This document shows positions 57,496 through 64,000 of a DNA stretch of 64,000 bases, piece after piece. Every line of letters begins with the position of its first letter. Position 1 is the stretch's first letter. Origin of the DNA: Williamsia sp. 1138 (lineage in GTDB: Bacteria; Actinomycetota; Actinomycetes; Mycobacteriales; Mycobacteriaceae); the NCBI RefSeq assembly GCF_002095435.2, contig NZ_MJEJ02000040.1, forward strand, positions 1-64,000. The letters are read 5' to 3'. Both the position numbers and the translations under genes were made by a program. The notes below the pieces were generated by a model, which was given only the letters and a program-made list of their open reading frames with translations, did not search any database and was not told where the DNA came from.

Positions 57496-58320
57496 ATCGA
57501 TATCAACACGATCACGGAAGTGGTCCGGCACCCGCCCGACCGGCCGGGGCACGACTGGCGCGACGGAGACGCGTGGCTGGCCGGGGGTACCTGGCTGTTC
57601 TCCGACGAGCAACCCCATCTGCGCAGGTTGATCGATCTCGCCGCCCTCGGATGGGACTCGCTGACCGCTGGTCCGCACGGCCTTCAGATCGGAGCCACCT
57701 GCACCATCCGCGAGCTCTACGCGCTTGTGACTCCTGATGATTGGACTGTCGGTCCGCTGCTGCGCACCAGTTGTGAGGCGTTCTTGGCCTCGTTCAAGGT
57801 GTGGAACTCCGCAACGGTCGGTGGCAACATCGTGATGGCCCTGCCTGCGGGGCCGATGACCACGGTGACGGTCGCACTGGAGGCGACCTATACCCTGTGG
57901 TCACCCGACGGCACCGAACGGACAGTTGACGCAGTCGATTTCGTGACGGCGAACAACCGAAATGTGCTTGCCCCGGGAGAGATCCTGCGCCGCATCGACA
58001 TTCCGGCCTCCGCGCTCCGCAAGCGCTACACCCATCGCCGGTTCACCCTGACCAAGATGGGGCGTTCGACGATCTTCATGATCGCCACGCAGACGCCGGG
58101 CAGCGACGATCTGCTGCTGACCCTCACGGCGGGAACGACGCATCCGGTGCAGTTGGCCTTCGATTCCATGCCCGATGCGGATACCCTTCGCGACGCCGTC
58201 GACGCGGTACCGGCAGACGTCTGGTTCGACGACCCCAACGGCACGCCGGACCATCGGCATCATCTGGCGAGGCACTTCGCCGAAGAGATCCGCGTCGAAC
58301 TGGCAGGCGGCACCCCATGA
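57496..58320 (+). CDS. FAD-binding subunit of a molybdenum hydroxylase (CoxM/XdhB-like); probable non-canonical AUC start
   Basis: 274 residues if started at ATC 57496. The protein carries the FAD-binding segments AGGTWLFSDEQPH and NSATVGGNIVMALPAGPM, plus a C-terminal CO-dehydrogenase flavoprotein-type domain. It passes electrons between the iron-sulfur/Mo subunit and FAD. The only in-frame standard start is GTG 57520 (VRHPPDRPGHDW). But the frame upstream encodes DINTITEV, the usual N-terminus of the family, and begins with ATC preceded by GAGGGAG eight bases upstream; a stop at 57472 blocks any longer start. It overlaps the next gene by four bases (ATGA). Confidence 0.8.
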   Translation: MDINTITEVVRHPPDRPGHDWRDGDAWLAGGTWLFSDEQPHLRRLIDLAALGWDSLTAGPHGLQIGATCTIRELYALVTPDDWTVGPLLRTSCEAFLASFKVWNSATVGGNIVMALPAGPMTTVTVALEATYTLWSPDGTERTVDAVDFVTANNRNVLAPGEILRRIDIPASALRKRYTHRRFTLTKMGRSTIFMIATQTPGSDDLLLTLTAGTTHPVQLAFDSMPDADTLRDAVDAVPADVWFDDPNGTPDHRHHLARHFAEEIRVELAGGTP

Positions 58321-61049
58321 CGTACACGGTGAACGGTAAGACCTTCTCCGAGGAACCCGATCCAGGGCAATGCCTGCGTACCTTCATGCGCTCATTGGGC
58401 CATCATGGCGTCAAGAAGGGTTGCGACGGCGGCGATTGCGGGGCGTGCACGGTCTGGCTCGACGGCAATCCCGTTCACAGTTGCATCACCCCGGCGTTCC
58501 GGGCAGACGGGCACGAGGTCACCACGATCGAGGGGCTAGGCACACCTGAAGCTCTGCATCCGATGCAGAAGAACTTCTGTGCTGCACCTGGATTCCAGTG
58601 TGGGTTCTGCACGGCAGGCATGATCATGACCGCTGCGACGTTCACCGACGAGCAGAAGCAGGATCTGCCCCGGGCGCTCAAAGGCAACCTGTGCCGTTGC
58701 ACCGGATACCGCGCGATCGAAGACGCGGTGAACGGGGTCGCGGAAATCGAGGAGGCGAAGCCCGGTCACGCCGTCGGCACCAGCGTAGGTGCGCCGGCCG
58801 CCCTCGACATCGTGACCGGGCGGGCCGAGTACACGATGGATGTCGAGATGGACGGAATGCTCCATCTGAAACTGCTGCATTCCCCGCACGCGCATGCACG
58901 CATCGTGTCCATCGACACAACCGCAGCGTTGGCGATCCCCGGGGTGCAACGGGTCTACACCTGGGAGGACGTGCCCCGCAAGCTCTATACGACGGCGATC
59001 CACACCGATCACCTCGTCGACCCCGACGACACCTACATGCTCGACAACGTCGTCAGGTTCGTCGGTCAGCGGGTGGTGGCGGTGCTCGCCGACACCATCG
59101 GGGCGGCAGAGGAAGGCTGCAGGCGAGTTGTCGTCGAGTACGAGCCGCTGCCCGCGGTGTTCGACCCCGTCGAGGCGATGAAAGACGGAGCCCCGGCGCT
59201 GCACGGCTCGGACGACCCGTTTGTGCAGGATCCCGAGCACAACATCTTGCTCGAGATCCACGGCCACGTCGGAGACGTCGAAGCGGGTTTCGCCGAGGCC
59301 GACGTCATCCACGAGGGCACGTATTCCTCGCCGCGCGTGCAGCATGCGCATCTGGAGACCCACGGTGCGGTCGCGTGGATGGAAGACGGACGGCTCAACG
59401 TCCGGACCAGTTCGCAATCACCGTCCATCGCCAAGATCAAACTCTCGCACCTGTTCGATCTGCGGCCGGACCAGCTCCGCGTCTTCTGCAAGCGCGTCGG
59501 TGGCGGATTCGGTGGCAAGCAGGAGGTGATCGTCGAGGACCTGGTGTCACTGGCGACGCTCGACACCGGCAAACCGGTCAGTCTCGAGTTCACCCGCACC
59601 GAGGAGTTCACCACCGCCTCACCGCGGCATCCCATGACCCTGACCATCAAGCTCGGCGCCAAGGCGGATGGAACCCTCACGGCGTTCTCGGTGCACAACA
59701 TCTCCAACACCGGTGCTTATGGCAACCATGGCGGTGAGACCTTGTTCGCAGGCGGCGCGGCCGTGGCGATCTACCGCTGTGCGAACAAGAAATACGACGC
59801 GTACTCGGTGTACACGAACACCGTTCCGAGTGGCGCGCTGCGCGGCTACGGCATGACTCAGCCGTCGTTCGCGGTCGAATCTGCCATGCACGAGTTGGCG
59901 GTCGCACTGCACATGGATCCGCTCGAGTTGCGCCGCCGCAACATCGTGCGCCCCGGTGACGCGCTGGTCGCGCTCGAAGACGGGCCCGACGATGTGATGT
60001 TCAGTGAAGACGGGCTCGGTGATTGTCTCGACCTGGTGGACGCGGCGTTGAAGCGCAACACCATCGAAGGACCCGCAGGTGACGAATGGTCGGTGGGCGT
60101 CGGAACCGCCAGCTCGGTGCATGAGACCGCGCCCCCGACAGAACACATCTCCGAGGCCTGGGCGACGCTCGGTGACGATCTCGTCTACGAGCTGGCCGTC
60201 GGAACCGTGGAGTTCGGTGAGGGCACATCGACCGCACATGTGCAGATCTGTGCGAATCAGCTCGGCACCACACCGTCTCGCGTGCGCTTGATCCAATCAG
60301 ACACCGACAAGACGGGTTTCGACACAGGTGCCTTTGCCAGCGCCGGGCTCTTCGTGGCGGGAAACGCAGTTCTCAATGCGTCGAACGCACTCCGGAGCAG
60401 GATCCTGGCGTTTGCGGCGTCGCATACCGGGGTGCCCCTGGCCGACTGCTCGATGGACGATGACGGGGTGCTGTGCGGTGACACGAGATTGACGCTGGCC
60501 GAGGTGGTGGCGGCGGGCAAGGCCCGGGGGATCAGGTTCACCGAGGCGCGTAAAGCCTACGGATCGCCGCGTAGCGTCACCTCGAACACGCACGGCTTCC
60601 GGATCGCGGTCAACCGGATCACCGGCGAGATCCGCGTCCTCTACAGCGTCCAGGCCGCCGATCCGGGGGTCGTCATCAACCCGGCACAGGTACGCGGACA
60701 GATCGAAGGTGGTGTCGCGCAAGGCCTCGGTTTCGTTCTCACCGAGGATCACCACGTCGATCACACGGGGACGATGATCAATCCGAACCTGCGGAACTAC
60801 CGGATCCCCACCTATGCGGACGTGCCGCGCACTGAGGTGATCCTGGTGGAGTCCCAGGATTCGGTGGGCCCGATGCGTTCTAAAGGTATGGCGGAGTGCT
60901 GCATCAACCCGGTCGCCGGGGCAATGGCCAACGCTCTCTTCGACGCCACGGGGGTTCGCATTCGTGAGCTTCCGCTCACCCCGGACCGTATATTCAGCAC
61001 GTTGCTCGAGCACCAGAAGACGGTTGTCTCAGCGGCGGCAACCGCTTGA
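58317..61049 (+). CDS. Molybdenum hydroxylase: fused [2Fe-2S] and molybdopterin subunits (xanthine dehydrogenase family)
   Basis: 910 residues. The N-terminal part (1-150) is a complete small subunit: the plant-ferredoxin cluster GCDGGDCGACTVW with a later Cys, and the second cluster in QCGFCTAGMIM and LCRCTGYRAI. From about residue 165 comes the aldehyde oxidase/xanthine dehydrogenase Mo-binding region, with KRVGGGFGGKQE, LRGYGMTQPSFAVE and, near the C-terminus, MRSKGMAECCIN, whose Glu fits the catalytic position. With the FAD subunit it forms a full hydroxylase. It would oxidise an N-heterocycle or aldehyde; the substrate is unknown. The fusion of the iron-sulfur and Mo domains is less common than separate subunits. 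Confidence 0.9.
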   Translation: MTYTVNGKTFSEEPDPGQCLRTFMRSLGHHGVKKGCDGGDCGACTVWLDGNPVHSCITPAFRADGHEVTTIEGLGTPEALHPMQKNFCAAPGFQCGFCTAGMIMTAATFTDEQKQDLPRALKGNLCRCTGYRAIEDAVNGVAEIEEAKPGHAVGTSVGAPAALDIVTGRAEYTMDVEMDGMLHLKLLHSPHAHARIVSIDTTAALAIPGVQRVYTWEDVPRKLYTTAIHTDHLVDPDDTYMLDNVVRFVGQRVVAVLADTIGAAEEGCRRVVVEYEPLPAVFDPVEAMKDGAPALHGSDDPFVQDPEHNILLEIHGHVGDVEAGFAEADVIHEGTYSSPRVQHAHLETHGAVAWMEDGRLNVRTSSQSPSIAKIKLSHLFDLRPDQLRVFCKRVGGGFGGKQEVIVEDLVSLATLDTGKPVSLEFTRTEEFTTASPRHPMTLTIKLGAKADGTLTAFSVHNISNTGAYGNHGGETLFAGGAAVAIYRCANKKYDAYSVYTNTVPSGALRGYGMTQPSFAVESAMHELAVALHMDPLELRRRNIVRPGDALVALEDGPDDVMFSEDGLGDCLDLVDAALKRNTIEGPAGDEWSVGVGTASSVHETAPPTEHISEAWATLGDDLVYELAVGTVEFGEGTSTAHVQICANQLGTTPSRVRLIQSDTDKTGFDTGAFASAGLFVAGNAVLNASNALRSRILAFAASHTGVPLADCSMDDDGVLCGDTRLTLAEVVAAGKARGIRFTEARKAYGSPRSVTSNTHGFRIAVNRITGEIRVLYSVQAADPGVVINPAQVRGQIEGGVAQGLGFVLTEDHHVDHTGTMINPNLRNYRIPTYADVPRTEVILVESQDSVGPMRSKGMAECCINPVAGAMANALFDATGVRIRELPLTPDRIFSTLLEHQKTVVSAAATA

Positions 61050-61083
61050 AGAACTCAACTTTCGCAACCAGTAGGAGATGGCG

Positions 61084-62055
61084 ATGAGCGCCGACACGAC
61101 CACCAACAACGCCGCGACGGTGATCATCGGCCAGAAGGTTCGGCCGGGTGCAGAGGCCGCATTCGCCATCTGGCAGGACAACATGAATGCCGCGGCCGCA
61201 CAGTATCCCGGCTTCATCGCCGCCGAGACGGCACAGCCCACCAACGTCCAGCCCGACTGGGTCGTCGTCTACCGCTTCGATTCAATCTCCAATGTGCAGG
61301 CCTGGATCAACAGTTCGACCCGCCAGGAGCATCTCGATCTCGGCCGCGACTACTTCGACGGACCGGCCACCCAGCAGGTGATCAGCGGCGGGTCGAGGCC
61401 CACCGACCCGCTGGTGACGGTGGTCGTGACCCATCGGGTCAGACCTGAACACGTCGAAGACTTCCTTGCGTGGCAGGGGCGACTTCGGGAGGCCGAGACC
61501 TCGTTCGCGGGTTTTCGTGGGACCGAGTTGTTCCGCCCGATCGAGGGTCTGCAGGACGAGTGGACGGCGCTGTACCGCTACGACACCGCCGCCGATCTCG
61601 ATGCCTGGCTGACCTCGCCGAAGCGCACGGCTCTGCTCGACGAGGGAAAGAAGTTCGACGACTTCGAACTCCGCACCATCGACAACTCGTTCGGCAGCTG
61701 GTTCGCCTTCGACGACAAGGGACACGAGGCCCCACCGCCGTCGGACTTCAAGACCTCGATAGCGGTTTGGGTTGGTCTGTACCCGACCGTCGTGCTGCTG
61801 ACGCTTGCGCTGTCGCCGCTGGAGATGCCGCTGTGGCTGGGCCTGCTGATCGGCAACTTGATCTCGAGCTTCGTGATGAGCTATTTCACGATGCCCTACT
61901 ACGTCAACAAGCTCCTCAAGATCTGGCTGTGGCCGAGACAAGACCGCACGGTGTCATGGACCAACGGCTGGGGATGGGCGATCATCGCCGGCGTCAACGT
62001 CTTCTGGGTTGCGGTGTTCTTCCTCTGCACCACGGTGTTCTGGAGCCTGCCCTAG
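61084..62055 (+). CDS. Membrane protein with two ABM (antibiotic biosynthesis monooxygenase) domains
   Basis: 323 residues from ATG 61084; TAGGAG lies seven bases upstream, better than for ATG 61078. Two ABM-type ferredoxin-like domains in tandem (about 10-95 and 110-200: VIIGQKVRPGAEAAFAIWQ and VVVTHRVRPEHVEDFLAWQ) are followed by about three helices (SIAVWVGLYPTVVLLTLAL, MPLWLGLLIGNLISSFVM, GWGWAIIAGVNVFWVAVFFLC). ABM domains oxidise or bind small aromatics. It follows the molybdenum hydroxylase by 34 bases and may be co-transcribed, but a shared pathway is only inferred. Confidence 0.87.
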   Translation: MSADTTTNNAATVIIGQKVRPGAEAAFAIWQDNMNAAAAQYPGFIAAETAQPTNVQPDWVVVYRFDSISNVQAWINSSTRQEHLDLGRDYFDGPATQQVISGGSRPTDPLVTVVVTHRVRPEHVEDFLAWQGRLREAETSFAGFRGTELFRPIEGLQDEWTALYRYDTAADLDAWLTSPKRTALLDEGKKFDDFELRTIDNSFGSWFAFDDKGHEAPPPSDFKTSIAVWVGLYPTVVLLTLALSPLEMPLWLGLLIGNLISSFVMSYFTMPYYVNKLLKIWLWPRQDRTVSWTNGWGWAIIAGVNVFWVAVFFLCTTVFWSLP

Positions 62056-62058
62056 CGA

Positions 62059-62811
62059 TCAGAAACCGGTGCGGTCGAGCCAGGTGTCCCAGACCGAACG
62101 GTCTCCGATGATCTCGACCCCGGCGTCATCGGTCGGGCGTCGCCGAGTCAGCGCGAGCAGCAGATCGACCGATCGTCCGCGGACGGCCGTCGTCGCCTTG
62201 GCGTGAGAGTGCTCGACGCCGAGCGCATCGCCATCGCGACGGATGAACCATTCGCCTGCCGAACCGAGATCCTTCTCGGCCGCGTGCAGGTGCAAAGTGG
62301 ACCCGTCGTCGAGTGGGGGAGTCCGTCGGCCGGCGGGCTCTGCTGCGAATATCTCGAACCATTCGGAGATGCAGTCAGCGGACAGTTCCGGCGACAGCGT
62401 GTAATCGCGTCCCACCGCGAGCTCTGCGTCTGCGCGATGGACCGTGGTCTCGTGCAGGCGACGGCGGATCCACCAGGAGGCGGGACGGGGTCCTACGAAG
62501 GTCCATACCGGAGTGTCGGGACCGGTCGCCCCCACCGCGTCGAGCAGTGTCCGGACGCCACCGTGGTACCACTCGATCGCACCATCGATGTCCGCCGGCG
62601 GCTTACCGTCGGGCACCTGCCGAGGGTCTCGAGGGCCGTCGGCCTTCTCGGCGACGATCTGGGCGGCCCAGCGATCACCTCGGCCGATGTGGCGGAAGAG
62701 CTGCTGGATCGTCCACTCCGGACACGTCGGTACGGGCGCGCCGTGGTCCGCGCCTCGGAAGACCTCACCGAGTAAGCGGTTCTGTTCGAGGAGAGCAGCT
62801 GAGTAGTCCAT
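62059..62811 (-). CDS. Mycothiol-dependent maleylpyruvate isomerase-family protein
   Basis: 250 residues. The DinB-like four-helix N-terminus has ATCPEWTIQQLFRHIGRG and WWIRRRLHETTVHRADAEL, in which a His, a Glu and a second His form the metal site. A C-terminal domain (about 160-250) is typical of the actinobacterial mycothiol-dependent subgroup. The thiol partner would be mycothiol; the substrate need not be maleylpyruvate. It converges with the ABM gene, three bases apart. Confidence 0.88.
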   Translation of the reverse strand: MDYSAALLEQNRLLGEVFRGADHGAPVPTCPEWTIQQLFRHIGRGDRWAAQIVAEKADGPRDPRQVPDGKPPADIDGAIEWYHGGVRTLLDAVGATGPDTPVWTFVGPRPASWWIRRRLHETTVHRADAELAVGRDYTLSPELSADCISEWFEIFAAEPAGRRTPPLDDGSTLHLHAAEKDLGSAGEWFIRRDGDALGVEHSHAKATTAVRGRSVDLLLALTRRRPTDDAGVEIIGDRSVWDTWLDRTGF

Positions 62812-62867
62812 GGCTGAACGATACCGCCCGGGTCTGCCGTGACCGTGCCGGAAATCGCCGACGGAGG

Positions 62868-64000
62868 TCAGCGGCCGGCCAAGGCCGGCGCTCCGGTACC
62901 GGGTGTCGATGGCGGCAGTATCGTGAGCAGCCGTGGGCTCACTGTCGTCGAGGCCGGATCGGGCCGTCCAAGAGCATATTTGCGTACCTCGCCACCCGGG
63001 CCGGCGACCAGCAGGTCAGCGCCCGTGGTGGTGCTCGTGGTCGCGAGCCGGGCACCCGAACCGGGGAAGGCTGCGAACGATGCGATCTGACGGAACGCCA
63101 CCGAGTCGTGGTGATGGGCCGGATTCTGCAGGTACATCTCGGGTCCACCGTCGAGCAGCGATCCACTGGACCAGACGTTCACCACGCCTTCGCCCGAGGC
63201 CATCCCGGTGACGATGCTCTGTGCGCCACCCTCTGCGCCTGCAACCCATCCCGTCGCCAATGACACTCCACCGGTGTAGGTCTCGTCGAAGGCAAGAAAC
63301 TCTGAGGTCTTCGTCGGTTCGCCTATCTTGACCGCGTGTTCGGGGTCCGGTCTGGAACCGGGGCGCTCGTGTCGTGCCGTCGGCTGGTAGAGGTCGTAAC
63401 GGAAGGTCTTGATCAGCGGTGACTCACCGGGCCCCGGCGCCGTCACGATGCTCATCCGGCCGGAAACGGCGTCGACCATCCCCGTCGCGACGGTGACCCC
63501 GCTCGTCGACCCCGGGTAGGGCGTGAAGCGTGAGAACTCATCAGGTGCCGTGCCGGACGGAGGCAGCACGCTCGAATAGATCCGCACCTGCGATTCGGTG
63601 CCGGGTCCTGTACCGACGATGATGTTGTCGGCCAGAGCATTTCCATCGATATCCGCGCCCGCGACGTTCACCCCACCGCGGACGTCGGCAGGGAAAGGTG
63701 CAAAGCGGGTGATCTCCTGCTGGAAGGGTGCACCACCCGCACCGCTGTACGCAACGACCTGCGGCGCGACCCCGGGCCCGGTGCCGGCCAGCAGGTCGAG
63801 CACCATGTCGCCGTCGACGTCTGCCATGGCCACGGTCGGTGTTCCCTCGAACCCGGGAAAGGGAGTGATGTTTGCCAGGGGCCGGTCTCCCGTGCCGTCG
63901 AGGACCTGTACCGCAGCTGCCCTGCCGGGTGAACCAGGCACTGTCACTGCATAACTCGACACCTCGGGGATCACATTGACCGTGGCCATCAACCCGTTGT
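62868..64000 (-). CDS. C-terminal part of a beta-propeller-like (FG-GAP/VCBS-type) protein, 5' end outside the window
   Basis: The frame is open to the right edge, so only the C-terminal part, at least 376 residues, is present; an internal ATG at 63992 should not be taken as the start without the upstream sequence. At least two FG-GAP-type blades are visible: TVAMADVDGDMVLDLLAGTGPGVAPQVVAY and VNVAGADIDGNALADNIIVGTGPGTESQVRIY. More degenerate GxGxG-containing blades follow (IVTAPGPGESPLIKTF, IVTGMASGEGVVNVW, LLVAGPGGEVRKY). DxDG loops bind calcium in such proteins, which are usually exported and adhesive. The signal peptide would lie upstream, off the window. Confidence 0.75.
   Translation of the reverse strand, partial: NGLMATVNVIPEVSSYAVTVPGSPGRAAAVQVLDGTGDRPLANITPFPGFEGTPTVAMADVDGDMVLDLLAGTGPGVAPQVVAYSGAGGAPFQQEITRFAPFPADVRGGVNVAGADIDGNALADNIIVGTGPGTESQVRIYSSVLPPSGTAPDEFSRFTPYPGSTSGVTVATGMVDAVSGRMSIVTAPGPGESPLIKTFRYDLYQPTARHERPGSRPDPEHAVKIGEPTKTSEFLAFDETYTGGVSLATGWVAGAEGGAQSIVTGMASGEGVVNVWSSGSLLDGGPEMYLQNPAHHHDSVAFRQIASFAAFPGSGARLATTSTTTGADLLVAGPGGEVRKYALGRPDPASTTVSPRLLTILPPSTPGTGAPALAGR

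Overview
The window looks like chromosomal DNA of a high-GC, mycolic-acid-type actinobacterium (order Mycobacteriales), most likely Gordonia or a close relative. The grounds are pervasive GC-rich codons, LGFP-repeat cell-wall proteins, a mycothiol-dependent enzyme family, a SigF-type stress sigma factor, IdeR/DtxR-like boxes, and a gene order that mirrors Mycobacterium tuberculosis from bfrB (Rv3841) down to Rv3811 with matching relative strands. The comparison with M. tuberculosis is from memory, not from a search.

Layout. 1-3.1 kb: a truncated DUF222/HNH nuclease gene with an SOS-type box, a DUF5926 protein and a BfrB-type ferritin. 3.2-9.9 kb: leucine dehydrogenase, an Lrp regulator and a four-gene branched-chain 2-oxoacid dehydrogenase operon (E1a, E1b, E2, E3), which together form a branched-chain amino-acid catabolic module. 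9.9-18.6 kb: an uncharacterised catabolic cluster (FAD monooxygenase, alpha/beta hydrolase, APC permease, cupin, gamma-glutamyltransferase-like enzyme, GntR regulator, DHDPS-like enzyme, DUF1275 membrane protein), several of whose promoters share a GGATCC-centred operator-like motif. 18.6-26.6 kb: the conserved block LCP ligase, CPBP protease, DUF2470 protein, prephenate dehydratase, phosphoglycerate-mutase-like protein, zincin, septum-formation-like protein, ankyrin protein and seryl-tRNA synthetase.

26.6-30.2 kb holds a transporter, an unknown protein, a GlcG/HbpS protein and a TetR/SDR pair. 30.2-45.1 kb is a general-stress region: sigF, an RsbW-like kinase, a second anti-sigma/anti-anti-sigma pair, Hsp20 under a CIRCE element, ChaB, oxidoreductases and Rieske proteins. 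Several genes here have SigF-type GTTT-N15-17-GGGTA promoters, two of them divergent. Conserved genes (a metallo-beta-lactamase/Rieske fusion, two acyltransferases, a HAD phosphatase) are interleaved with it.

46.8-55.6 kb is envelope-related: an LGFP amidase, a SpoIID-domain protein, a FUSC membrane protein, a membrane-anchored Hsp70-like ATPase, and three paralogous acidic proteins each built from seven exact 13-residue DxDxDG repeats. Two of those three genes share an ECF-like promoter with identical spacing. This repeat/Hsp70/FUSC set is the strongest candidate here for an undescribed system. 55.7-64 kb: an acyl-CoA synthetase, a two-gene molybdenum hydroxylase, an ABM-domain membrane protein, a mycothiol-dependent-type enzyme and the C-terminal part of a beta-propeller-like protein.

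Regulatory style. At least six genes have a TANNNT -10 element 6-7 bases before the start codon and no useful Shine-Dalgarno sequence, so leaderless mRNAs are predicted to be common. Convergent gene ends carry long, mostly perfect and sequence-unrelated palindromes. No tRNA, rRNA, CRISPR array, insertion sequence or prophage gene was recognised.
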